From: Microbacterium maritypicum
GTDB taxonomy: Bacteria > Actinomycetota > Actinomycetes > Actinomycetales > Microbacteriaceae
Assembly (NCBI RefSeq): GCF_041529975.1
Contig: NZ_CP168030.1
Span: 1,116,001 to 1,180,000, forward strand
Direction of reading: 5' to 3'
Length of the DNA stretch: 64,000 nucleotides
Numbering within the stretch: position 1 is the stretch's first letter; every line of letters starts with the position of its first letter. The notes below the pieces were generated by a model. That model saw nothing but the letters and a program-made list of their open reading frames with translations, was not told the DNA's origin and ran no database searches. A program made the position numbers and the translations under genes. Positions 10,513-18,542 of this stretch are shown piece after piece.

Positions 10513-11079
10513 TCAGCCGAGTTCGTCGAGCATCCGTCGCTGCTCGGGCGTGAGTCCGTCGTTGAGCTCGTCGCGGGCCGCGGTCGTCTCGGGGGACTCG
10601 GGTGCGGCCGTCGTGGAGGCCGTCGCGGGTGCGGACTTCGAGCGTCCGCCCGTCACCCGCGCCTGCACGGAGTCGTAGATCTCCGCGGCCTTGGCCCGCA
10701 TCCGGTCGTCGATCTGGTCGTAGATCATCCAGCCGAACAGCAGGGCGAGCGGCGGCAGCACGAACGCCCAGAAGCCGGAGGCGCGAACGCCGCTCAACCA
10801 CACCGTGAGCACCCAGACGATGAGCTCGACGAGGTAGACGAGCACGTATTGGACGATCTTCTCGCCGGTCTTCGTGCGTTCGGCGGCCGACTTCGCTGCG
10901 GACTTGCGGAAGGCACCGGCGATCAGCGGCTTCACGAAGAGCGCGGCGAGGGTCAGGATGACCGATGCCCACAGCGCATTGAACCCGACGGAGACGCCGG
11001 GCAGCAGCAGACCGATCAGGAGCAGCACCGCGACGTTGAACACGTAGAGCGCGGCGAACCGGACGATTCCGTTCTTCAT
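10513..11079 (-). CDS. Four-helix membrane protein of unknown function
   Basis: A 188-residue protein with four hydrophobic helices (about residues 8-28, 33-55, 75-95 and 103-122) and a polar, Ser/Ala/Thr-rich C-terminal tail of about 60 residues. The tight pairing of helices with a short basic loop (K-S-A-A-K-S-A-A-E-R-T-K) recalls the holin-4-2-like proteins found widely in actinobacterial chromosomes, which are not phage-derived in most cases, but I cannot confirm the family. No operon partner: the neighbour upstream is 57 bp away. Confidence 0.6.
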   Translation of the reverse strand: MKNGIVRFAALYVFNVAVLLLIGLLLPGVSVGFNALWASVILTLAALFVKPLIAGAFRKSAAKSAAERTKTGEKIVQYVLVYLVELIVWVLTVWLSGVRASGFWAFVLPPLALLFGWMIYDQIDDRMRAKAAEIYDSVQARVTGGRSKSAPATASTTAAPESPETTAARDELNDGLTPEQRRMLDELG

Positions 11080-11136
11080 GCGACCAGAATCCCATAGATC
11101 GCGGTGGCGCGGAGGGGGAGCGGCCGCCCCGCGCGG

Positions 11137-11856
11137 TCAGCCCTGTGGGTGCAGCGTGCTCTCGATGCCGCTGATGCGGGCCTGCTCGTCGAACCGGAAC
11201 GTCGCCGTGCCGGTGGTGTCCGACACGGACGCGCCCGAGAAGGCCTCATCGGTCCAGGTCAGGGTCCAGCCGGCGAGCCGCGCGAGGTCCCACACCGCGG
11301 TGCGGGCGTCGGGCAGGTCTGCTCCGGCGAGCACACGGGGGAGGGCGACGACCGCGTCGGCGACGGTGAGCGGTGCGAGCGGTGCGTCGAGCAGGAACAC
11401 CGCGCGGGTGCCGTTGCCGACGGGCGCGGAGTAGTACGGGGAGCGTCCGGTCAGCTCGACGGCGACGCCGCCGATGGTGTGCGCCGCCTGCGCGATCCAG
11501 TCGTCGTCGCCCGCGCCCTCGGGGAACGGCACTTCCGAGTTCGTCAACTCCGCGATGCCGTGCTCGGCGCCGTATGCGTGCAGCTGAGCGGCGACGCCCT
11601 GCGGGTCCCCGTTGGGGTGCGCCCAGGCCCACAGCAGCGAACGGGGGCCCGGCGCGATCGTCGCGATCAGGTGCGCGCGGGCGACGAACTGCTTCGAAGG
11701 GTCGTCGTTCGCCGTGAAGGTGAGCGTGCCGGCCGCCATGTCCGCGTCCCAGCGGTGCTCACCGAGCGCGTCGGCGGCGGCGGAGAGGGCTTCCTGTCGG
11801 AGTGCGACGAAGAGGGCGGCACGGTCGGCGAGGGGCTGGAGCGCGGCGAAGGTCAT
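11137..11856 (-). CDS. Cytoplasmic protein of unknown function (DUF6882-like)
   Basis: A 239-residue soluble protein with no signal peptide or membrane segment. It is rich in Ala and Trp, with R-S-L-L-W-A-W-A-H-P and a C-terminal repeat-like beta pattern (T-F-R-F-D-E-Q-A-R-I). The N-terminal half (residue W plus F/L pattern, then S-L-L-W-A-W-A-N/H-P) resembles DUF6882 proteins as I remember them, which have no known role. It stands alone between a membrane protein and the hpa operon. Confidence 0.55.
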   Translation of the reverse strand: MTFAALQPLADRAALFVALRQEALSAAADALGEHRWDADMAAGTLTFTANDDPSKQFVARAHLIATIAPGPRSLLWAWAHPNGDPQGVAAQLHAYGAEHGIAELTNSEVPFPEGAGDDDWIAQAAHTIGGVAVELTGRSPYYSAPVGNGTRAVFLLDAPLAPLTVADAVVALPRVLAGADLPDARTAVWDLARLAGWTLTWTDEAFSGASVSDTTGTATFRFDEQARISGIESTLHPQG

Positions 11857-11918
11857 GCCGACAGTCTCGCCGGAAATGCTATGAATCCGCTAGCTCGCAC
11901 ACCGTTCGTGTGAGCGGC

Positions 11919-12719
11919 TCAGTAGCTGGCGCGCGCCGCCCCGTCCGCGGCGATGAATCGCGCCGCCAGCGCCTCGGATGCGCGGGCCAGCAGGGCGACA
12001 TCCGCACCCACGGCCACGAAGTCCGCGCCCGCGGCGAGGTAGGCATCAGCGGCGGCGGGGTCGAACGCGTTCACGCCGACGGCCTTGCCCGCGGCCTTGA
12101 CCGCGGCGAACACCTTCTCGACGGAGGCCGTCACATCGGGATGCGTCTGCTGCCCGAGGAGCCCCATCGAAGCGGACAGGTCGGACGGTCCGACGAAGAC
12201 GGCATCCACGCCGTCGACCGCGGCGATGTCGGCTGCGGCCTCGACCCCTGCAGCCGTCTCGATCTGCACGGTCAGCGAGACGTGCTGCGCGGACTCCTGC
12301 AGATACTGGTCGACGCGGTTCCACCGGGCGCTGCGGGCCAGGGCGCTTCCCACTCCGCGTACGCCCTCCGGCGGGTAGCGGGTGGCGGCCACGGCGGCGC
12401 GGGCCTCATCGGCTGAGGAGACCATCGGGACGATAAGATTCTGCGCCCCGAGATCGAGGATCTGCTTGATCGCGACCGTGTCGTTCGACGGCACGCGCAC
12501 GAGCGGGGCGATCGGATAGGCGGCGACGGCCTGCAGCTGCTGCAGCACGGAGTCGAGCGTGTTCGCCGAGTGCTCCATGTCGATCAGCAGCCAGTCCAGC
12601 CCGGACCCTGCAGCGACCTCCGCGAGAAGCGGGCTGCCGGAGCAGACCCACATGCCCACGAACGGGTGATCGGAGTCCGCGAGCTGTTCGCGGAAGGAGG
12701 GGTCTAGACGAAGCGGCAT
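11919..12719 (-). CDS. hpaI: 4-hydroxy-2-oxoheptane-1,7-dioate aldolase (HpcH/HpaI)
   Basis: A 266-residue class II aldolase that cleaves the last intermediate of homoprotocatechuate degradation to pyruvate and succinic semialdehyde. Signatures: L-I-D-M-E-H-S near residue 48, R-V-P near 75, metal ligands in V-Q-I-E-T and V-F-V-G-P-S-D-L-S. ATG 12719 is chosen because it gives the standard N-terminus and overlaps the hydratase stop by 16 bp. It is the last gene of the minus-strand hpa operon. Confidence 0.9.
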   Translation of the reverse strand: MPLRLDPSFREQLADSDHPFVGMWVCSGSPLLAEVAAGSGLDWLLIDMEHSANTLDSVLQQLQAVAAYPIAPLVRVPSNDTVAIKQILDLGAQNLIVPMVSSADEARAAVAATRYPPEGVRGVGSALARSARWNRVDQYLQESAQHVSLTVQIETAAGVEAAADIAAVDGVDAVFVGPSDLSASMGLLGQQTHPDVTASVEKVFAAVKAAGKAVGVNAFDPAAADAYLAAGADFVAVGADVALLARASEALAARFIAADGAARASY

Positions 12720-13489
12720 GCGATTGTTCCCATCGGTCCGTAATCGCACAGCACTTCATCGCCACGCGACACCCACATCGGGCGCGTGAACGATCCTGCC
12801 AGGATGATCTCGCCTGCTTCGAGACGCGCGCCGTGCTGATGGAACTTGTTCGCGAGCCAGGCCACGCCGGTGGCCGGATGGCCGAGCACTCCGGCGGCGA
12901 CGCCGGTCTCCTCGATCTCGCCGTTGCGGGACAGGACGCCGGGAACCCATCGCAGGTCGATCTCATCGGGGCGCTTGTGCACGGTGCCGAGCACCATCGC
13001 CCCGTACGCGGCGTTGTCGCTGATCGTGTCGACGATCGTCCGACCCTCCAGCTCGATGTGCGAGTTGAGCACCTCGAGGGCCGGCACGGCATAGTCGATC
13101 GCCGCGAGGGCGTCTTCGAGAGTGCAGTCGGGGCCTTCCAGTGGGCTCTTCAGCACGAAGGCCAGCTCGACCTCGATGCGCACGTTCGAGAAGTGGGAGG
13201 TCGCGATCTCGGCCCCGGACTCGTACACGGTGTCGTCGAACATCACGCCGTAGTCCGGCTCGGTGATACCCGTCGCCTGCTGCATCGCCTTGGACGTCAG
13301 CCCGATCTTGCGCCCGACGAGCCGACGGCCCGCCGCGAGGTTCTGGTCGCGCCAGACCCCCTGGATCGCATACGAGTCCTCGACCGTCGCCTCCGGGTAC
13401 CGTGCGGTGATGCGCGGGATCACGCTGTGCGTGCGATCGGCTTCGGCGAGCTCCGCCGCGATCGCCGAGATGGTCTCGTCTGACAGCAT
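12704..13489 (-). CDS. hpaH: 2-oxo-hept-4-ene-1,7-dioate hydratase
   Basis: A 261-residue member of the FAH-fold hydratase family (HpaH/HpcG, related to MhpD). It hydrates 2-oxo-hept-4-ene-1,7-dioate to the substrate of HpaI. Metal-site acidic residues are in [10 protein letters not shown] near residue 108, and K-I-G-L-T-S-K and F-D-D-T-V precede it as in homologues. It starts 9 bp after the hpaD stop and runs into hpaI. Confidence 0.9.
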   Translation of the reverse strand: MLSDETISAIAAELAEADRTHSVIPRITARYPEATVEDSYAIQGVWRDQNLAAGRRLVGRKIGLTSKAMQQATGITEPDYGVMFDDTVYESGAEIATSHFSNVRIEVELAFVLKSPLEGPDCTLEDALAAIDYAVPALEVLNSHIELEGRTIVDTISDNAAYGAMVLGTVHKRPDEIDLRWVPGVLSRNGEIEETGVAAGVLGHPATGVAWLANKFHQHGARLEAGEIILAGSFTRPMWVSRGDEVLCDYGPMGTIACRFV

Positions 13490-13498
13490 CGGTGCCTC

Positions 13499-14662
13499 CT
13501 AGAGCTGGTGGCCGAGCTTGTACTCGCCCTGCTTGTACTCGGGCATGTCCTTGTCGTCCTCGGCGCGGGTGTACGAGAAGCCGTCGGCGCCGATGGTCAC
13601 CGCCATCTCGCTGGAGTCGGTGCGGGCGACGACCGGCTGCGGGTTGCCGTCGAGGTCGAGCACGAGCGAGGCATCCGTGTACCAGGACGGGACGACGGGG
13701 TTCCCCCACCAGTCGCGGCGCTGGTTGTCGTGCACGTCCCAGGTGACGACCGGGTTGTCGGGGTCGCCCGTGTAGTAGTCCTGCGTGTACACCTCGACGC
13801 GGTGTCCGTCGGGGTCGCGCAGGTACAGGTAGAACGCGTTCGAGACGCCGTGGCGGCCGGGGCCGCGCTCGATCGCATCGGAGCGGCGGAGCGCGCCGAG
13901 CTTGTCGCAGATCGCGAGGATGTTGTGCTTCTCGTGCGTCGCGAAGCACACGTGGTGCATGCGGGGCCCGTCGCCGCCGGTCATGGCGGTGTCGTGCACG
14001 GTGGGCTTGCGGCGCATCCACGCGGCGTAGACGGTGCCCTCCTCGTCCTGGATGTCTTCCGTGACCCGGAATCCGAGGTCCTGCATGAAGCCGACCGCGC
14101 GCGGCACGTCGGGGGTGACCTGGTTGAAGTGGTCGAGACGCACCAGTTCGCCCGGGATATGGAGGTCATAGCGCCACGACATCCGCTCGACGTGCTCGGT
14201 GGCGTAGAAGAACTCGTACGGGAAGCCGAGCGGATCGACCACGCGCACGGAGTCGCCGATGCCCTTCACGAAGCCATCCGGGTTGCGGCGTACGTCGCAG
14301 CCGAGCTCTGTGTAGAACTCGACGGCGCGGTCGAGGTCTTCGGGCGTGCGGACCCGGTAGGAGAAGGCGGCGACCGCGGCGATCGGTCCCTTGCGCAGCA
14401 CGAGGTTGTGATGGATGAACTCCTCCGTCGAACGCAGGTAGAGCGCCTCGTCGTCTTCTGCGGTCACGTAGAGACCCAGCACGTCGACGTAGAACTGACG
14501 GGAGGCCGCGAGGTCGGTGACCACGAGCTCCATGTACGCGCAGCGGAGGATGTCCGGCGGCGTGCTCTTCGGTGTCGCCACGGGGTTCTCCGAGTGGATC
14601 GGCGCCTCCTGGGAGACGTAGAAGCCGGAGGAGGTCAGGGTCATGTCTTCGCGGTGTGTCAT
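13499..14662 (-). CDS. hpaD: Homoprotocatechuate 2,3-dioxygenase
   Basis: A 387-residue extradiol dioxygenase of the vicinal-oxygen-chelate fold that opens the ring of 3,4-dihydroxyphenylacetate. The Fe or Mn ligands are visible: H in R-L-D-H-F-N-Q-V, H in the segment M-H-H-V-C-F-A-T-H, and E in G-H-R-V-E-V-Y-T-Q-D. Long segments match the Brevibacterium fuscum enzyme from memory. A second ATG six codons in (14644) is possible. It lies between hpaE (33-bp gap) and hpaH. Confidence 0.95.
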   Translation of the reverse strand: MTHREDMTLTSSGFYVSQEAPIHSENPVATPKSTPPDILRCAYMELVVTDLAASRQFYVDVLGLYVTAEDDEALYLRSTEEFIHHNLVLRKGPIAAVAAFSYRVRTPEDLDRAVEFYTELGCDVRRNPDGFVKGIGDSVRVVDPLGFPYEFFYATEHVERMSWRYDLHIPGELVRLDHFNQVTPDVPRAVGFMQDLGFRVTEDIQDEEGTVYAAWMRRKPTVHDTAMTGGDGPRMHHVCFATHEKHNILAICDKLGALRRSDAIERGPGRHGVSNAFYLYLRDPDGHRVEVYTQDYYTGDPDNPVVTWDVHDNQRRDWWGNPVVPSWYTDASLVLDLDGNPQPVVARTDSSEMAVTIGADGFSYTRAEDDKDMPEYKQGEYKLGHQL

Positions 14663-14695
14663 GTCAGCGTCCTTGCGTGATCGGGCAGACGGGTT

Positions 14696-16192
14696 TCAGT
14701 TCTTGCCGAAGGTCGGGTTGTGGGCTCCGCCGAGCGTGATGTGCACGCTCTGCTGGTCGGTGTAGAAGTCGATCGAGCGGTAGCCGCCCTCGTGACCGAG
14801 GCCCGAGGCCTTCACGCCTCCGAACGGGGTGCGCAGGTCGCGCACGTTGTTGCTGTTCAGCCACACCATGCCGGCCTCGACCGACTGCGCGAAGTTGTGT
14901 GCGCGCTTGAGGTCGTTGGTCCAGATGTAGGCGGCGAGCCCGTACTTGGTGTTGTTCGCGAGGGACAGCGCCTCCTCGTCGGAGTCGAACGGCGTGATCG
15001 CGACGACCGGGCCGAAGATCTCCTCCTGGAAGATTCGGGCGTCGGGGGAGACGTCGGCGAACACGGTCGGCGCGACGAAGTTGCCCTCGTCGAACCCCTC
15101 CGGGCGACCACCCCCGGCGACCAGACGCCCCTCGGTCTTGCCGATCTCGACGTAGCTCATCACCTTCTCGTAGTGCTCGGGGTGCACGAGTGCGCCGACC
15201 TCGGTGGCCGGGTCATGCGGGTAGCCGACCTTGACGCGCTTCGCCTGCGCCGCGTAGCGCTCGACGAACTCCTCGTAGATCGAACGCTCGACGAGGATGC
15301 GCGATCCGGCCGTGCAGCGCTCGCCGTTGAGGGAGAAGACGCCGAAGATCGTGGCATCGACCGCGGCTTCGAGATCGGCATCGGCGAAGACGACGGCGGG
15401 GGACTTGCCGCCGAGCTCCATCGACAGGCCCTTGAGGAAGGGCGCGGCGTTGCCGAAGATCAGCTGCCCGGTCGAACTCTCGCCCGTGAAGGAGATGAGC
15501 GGCACGTCGGGGTGCTTCACGAGAGCGTCGCCCGCGTCTTCGCCGAGGCCGTTCACGAGGTTGAAGACACCCTGGGGGAGACCTGCCTCTTCGAAGATGC
15601 CGGCCCAGAGGGAGGCCGACAGCGGGGTGAACTCGGCGGGCTTGAGCACGACCGTGTTGCCGGTCGCCAGCGCGGGGCCGAGCTTCCACGACTCGAGCAT
15701 GAAGGGGGTGTTCCACGGGGTGATGAGCCCGGCGACACCGATCGGCTTGCGGTTGACGTAGTTCATCTGGCGCCCGGGCACCTTGAAGGCGTCGTCGGAC
15801 TGCGCGACGATCAGATCGGCGAAGAAGCGGAAGTTCTCGGCGGCGCGGCGGGCCTGGCCCAGCGCCTGCGTGATCGGAAGACCGGAGTCGTATGACTCGA
15901 GCTCGGCGAGGCGCGCGTCGCGGGACTCGACGAGGTCGGCGATGCGGTGCAGCACGCGCGAGCGCTCGCGGGGGAGCATCCGCGGCCAGGGTCCTTCATC
16001 GAAGGCGCGCTTGGCGGCGGCGACGGCGAGATCGATGTCGGCCTTCTTGCCGGCGGCGGCCGTCGTGTAGGTCTGATTGGTGACCGGGTCGAGCACGTCG
16101 AAGGTGTCGCCGTCGACGGAATCGACGAACGCGCCGTCGATGTAGTGCTGGATGTGGTCGGGGAGGTCGGCGGGGATGCGCGAATCGGTCAT
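14696..16192 (-). CDS. hpaE: 5-carboxymethyl-2-hydroxymuconate semialdehyde dehydrogenase
   Basis: A 498-residue aldehyde dehydrogenase that oxidises the HpaD ring-cleavage product with NAD. The catalytic Cys is in L-N-G-E-R-C-T-A-G and the general-base Glu in S-M-E-L-G-G-K-S-P. The open frame runs far upstream, but only as antisense of gntR; the ATG at 16192 gives the normal N-terminus and overlaps the gntR stop by 4 bp. Role assigned from its place between hpaD and the rest of the hpa operon. Confidence 0.93.
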   Translation of the reverse strand: MTDSRIPADLPDHIQHYIDGAFVDSVDGDTFDVLDPVTNQTYTTAAAGKKADIDLAVAAAKRAFDEGPWPRMLPRERSRVLHRIADLVESRDARLAELESYDSGLPITQALGQARRAAENFRFFADLIVAQSDDAFKVPGRQMNYVNRKPIGVAGLITPWNTPFMLESWKLGPALATGNTVVLKPAEFTPLSASLWAGIFEEAGLPQGVFNLVNGLGEDAGDALVKHPDVPLISFTGESSTGQLIFGNAAPFLKGLSMELGGKSPAVVFADADLEAAVDATIFGVFSLNGERCTAGSRILVERSIYEEFVERYAAQAKRVKVGYPHDPATEVGALVHPEHYEKVMSYVEIGKTEGRLVAGGGRPEGFDEGNFVAPTVFADVSPDARIFQEEIFGPVVAITPFDSDEEALSLANNTKYGLAAYIWTNDLKRAHNFAQSVEAGMVWLNSNNVRDLRTPFGGVKASGLGHEGGYRSIDFYTDQQSVHITLGGAHNPTFGKN

Positions 16193-16872
16193 GAGTGTTC
16201 TCCGGTCGTCTGGGCGGAACGGGTGTGCAGGGCGTCGAGGAACGCGTCCATCGTGCGCCAGCGGTGGTTGCGGGCGGCGAGTTCGATCTCGAGCGGGTCG
16301 GCGCCCGCGCGGATGAGCTCGAGGATCTGGGTGTGCTCCTCGACAGAGTGCTGGGCGCGTCCGGGGACCGACGCGAAGGTCGTGTCGCGGATGCCGGAGA
16401 GCCGAGACCAGCCGCGGTGCACGAGGTCGAGCAGATGAGGGTTGGGGCACGGCTCGAACAGCACCGAGTGGAACTGGCGGTTGAGCTCGGTGAAGGCGTG
16501 GGCGTCGAGGTGGTCGAGCATCTGCGCCATGCGCTCGTTGATGCGGGCGGCCTCGTCGAGGGCGGCCTCGTCGAGCAGGGGAGCGGAGAGCGCGGTGGCG
16601 CACCCCTCGACCAGGCCGAGCGTCTGCATCGTGTGGGCGTATTCGCTCTCGTCGACGAGTGTCACCCGCGCTCCGACATTGCGCTCGAACGTGACGAGCC
16701 CCTCGGCTTCGAGGCGGCGGATCGCCTCGCGCACGGGGACGACGCTCATCTTGAGGTCTTCGGCGATCGAGCCCAGCACCAACCGGTAGCCGGGGCTGAA
16801 CATGTGTCCCGTGATGCGCGAGCGGATCCACTCGTACGCGACCTCGGACTTGCTGGCCGTCGTCATCGTCAT
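16189..16872 (-). CDS. GntR-family regulator, FCD type
   Basis: A 227-residue regulator with an N-terminal winged helix (residues 10-75, V-P-V-R-E-A-I-R-R-L-E-A-E-G-L-V) and an all-helical FCD ligand domain (90-215) with metal-site histidines in L-N-R-Q-F-H and A-A-R-N-H. It sits inside the hpa operon, overlapping both neighbours by 4 bp (ATGA), so it is co-expressed with the pathway. It probably represses the operon until homoprotocatechuate or a pathway intermediate binds. The start is the first of two ATGs (16872, 16866). Confidence 0.92.
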   Translation of the reverse strand: MTMTTASKSEVAYEWIRSRITGHMFSPGYRLVLGSIAEDLKMSVVPVREAIRRLEAEGLVTFERNVGARVTLVDESEYAHTMQTLGLVEGCATALSAPLLDEAALDEAARINERMAQMLDHLDAHAFTELNRQFHSVLFEPCPNPHLLDLVHRGWSRLSGIRDTTFASVPGRAQHSVEEHTQILELIRAGADPLEIELAARNHRWRTMDAFLDALHTRSAQTTGEHS

Positions 16873-18389
16873 CGGGAGCTCCGGTGGGCCGTGGCCTCCT
16901 CGTAGCGGGCGCGCCACTCGGCGTTGAGCGGGAACAAGCCGTCTACCGGGTGGCCGGCGGCGACCTGTTCGGCGATCCACGCGTCTTCGACCTCCTGCGC
17001 CACGGCGTCGGCCGCGACCTCGGCTGCCAGGGCCGGCGGGATGACGATCACGCCGTCGCTGTCGCCGACGATGATGTCGCCCGGCTGCACGGTCGCGCCC
17101 CCGCAGGAGATGGTGACATCCACGTCCCACGGCACGTGCTTGCGGCCGAGGACCGACGGGTGCGCGCCCTGCGAGAACACGGGGAGTCCGATCTCGGCGA
17201 CCGCGTCGAAGTCGCGGACCCCGCCGTCGGTCACGACGCCGGCAGCACCGCGGGCCTTCGCGCGCAGGGCGAGGATGTCGCCCAGTGTGCCGGTGGTGGC
17301 GTCGCCGCGGGCCTCGATCACGATGATCTCGCCGTCATCCACGGCGTCGAACGCCCGCTTCTGGGCGTTGTACCCGCCGCCGTGGGCCTTGAACAGGTCT
17401 TCGCGGAACGGCACGAACCGCAGGGTCTTCGCGGTGCCGACGATCTTGCTGCCGGGGATGTTCACCGACACCCCGTCGATGAAGCAGGAGTGGTGTCCGC
17501 GCTTGCGGAGCTGGGCGGAGAGCCCCGCCGTCGGAGCTTCGAGGAGCAGGGCGCGCAGCTCGGGGGAGAGGCGTGAAGGGTCAGGAATCGCCGCGTCGGC
17601 AGGGGGGAGCGCGGCATTCTGCGACCCCTCACCGGTGGGGGGCGCGAGCCCGGCAGCCTCGGCCGAGCCCCACGCCTCGGTGCGCTGCAGGTCGTCGACG
17701 GCGGGAAGTGAGCCGAGGTCGCCGTCGAACGGGACATCGCCCTGGGTCACGGTGGTGACCAGGCGGCCGGAGGTCGGTGCGCCGGGAGCATCGGGAGCAT
17801 CCACCTCGACCTCGACGACGTCGCCGGGGACGATGACCGAGGATCCCGCGGGGGTGCCCGTGAGGATGACGTCGCCCGGCTCGAGCGTGAAGTGCTGGGA
17901 GAGGTCGGCCACGAGCTGCGCGAGCGGGAAGATGAGCCCAGCCGTGGTGTCGTCCTGGCGGAGTTCGCCGTTGACCCAGGAGCGCACGCGGAGGGCGGCG
18001 GGGTCGACGGTGCGGGCATCGATCAGCTCGGGGCCGAGAGGGGTGTAGCCGTCGCCGCCCTTGGACCGGACGTTCGAGCCCTTGTCGTTCGCGCGCAGGT
18101 CGTACAGTCCGAGATCGTTCGACGCGGTGACCCACCCCACGTGGGACCAGGCGTCGTCGAGGGAGACGCGCCGGGCGGCGGTGCCGATGACGAGGGCGAT
18201 CTCACCCTCGAAGGCCAGCAACTCGGTGCCGGCCGGGCGCTCGACCGAGCCGCCCGAGACACCGACGGAACTGGCCGGCTTGAAGAAATAGGAGGGGGCG
18301 GCGGGACGCCGGCCGCGCTGATCGGCGCGGGAGGCATAGCTCAAATGAATCGCGATGATCTTGCCGGGGCGGTCGATGGTATCCGTCAC
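16869..18389 (-). CDS. hpaG: Fusion of FAH-family hydrolase/decarboxylase (HpaG-like) and RraA-like domain
   Basis: A 506-residue two-domain enzyme, first gene of the hpa operon. Residues about 10-235 are a fumarylacetoacetase-fold domain: metal ligands in F-E-G-E-I-A-L-V-I-G, a conserved T-A-S-N-D, and I-L-T-G-T-P-A-G near the end. After a Pro/Ala linker, residues about 270-485 are an RraA/HMG-aldolase-like domain with G-T-L-G-D-I, V-T-D-G-G-V-R-D and G-D-S-D-G-V. HpaG proper has two FAH modules doing isomerisation and decarboxylation; here the second module is replaced by an RraA-like one, whose relatives decarboxylate oxaloacetate. No separate hpaF is seen. GTG 18389 is chosen because GAGGAGG lies 8 nt upstream. 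Confidence 0.85.
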   Translation of the reverse strand: MTDTIDRPGKIIAIHLSYASRADQRGRRPAAPSYFFKPASSVGVSGGSVERPAGTELLAFEGEIALVIGTAARRVSLDDAWSHVGWVTASNDLGLYDLRANDKGSNVRSKGGDGYTPLGPELIDARTVDPAALRVRSWVNGELRQDDTTAGLIFPLAQLVADLSQHFTLEPGDVILTGTPAGSSVIVPGDVVEVEVDAPDAPGAPTSGRLVTTVTQGDVPFDGDLGSLPAVDDLQRTEAWGSAEAAGLAPPTGEGSQNAALPPADAAIPDPSRLSPELRALLLEAPTAGLSAQLRKRGHHSCFIDGVSVNIPGSKIVGTAKTLRFVPFREDLFKAHGGGYNAQKRAFDAVDDGEIIVIEARGDATTGTLGDILALRAKARGAAGVVTDGGVRDFDAVAEIGLPVFSQGAHPSVLGRKHVPWDVDVTISCGGATVQPGDIIVGDSDGVIVIPPALAAEVAADAVAQEVEDAWIAEQVAAGHPVDGLFPLNAEWRARYEEATAHRSSR

Positions 18390-18450
18390 GGGGCGCCTCC
18401 TCGCGCTCGTCTGCGTGGTCGTGCAGGACGCCTTGTGCGTCGTATTCGAA

Positions 18451-18463
18451 ATCATATATCATC
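18451..18463. promoter_or_regulatory. AT-rich candidate operator between hpa operon and transporter
   Basis: ATCATATATCATC is an abrupt AT-rich block in the 153-bp divergent region. FCD-type GntR regulators often bind AT-containing imperfect palindromes of this kind, and the hpa GntR is encoded 1.6 kb away. The symmetry is only partial. Confidence 0.35.
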
Positions 18464-18542
18464 GGTTCACCCCTCGGCAAGCACTCCGGATCCGCATCCG
18501 CTGCACGCCGTGACAATGCGGTCACAACCAAAGGAGACACCC

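Noticed and set aside
10513..11079. Membrane protein as a phage holin and sign of a prophage
   Set aside because: No other phage gene is nearby and holin-like four-helix proteins are common chromosomal genes in actinobacteria.
14696..16831. A long 711-residue version of HpaE
   Set aside because: The added N-terminal 213 residues are antisense of gntR; the ATG at 16192 gives a normal aldehyde dehydrogenase.
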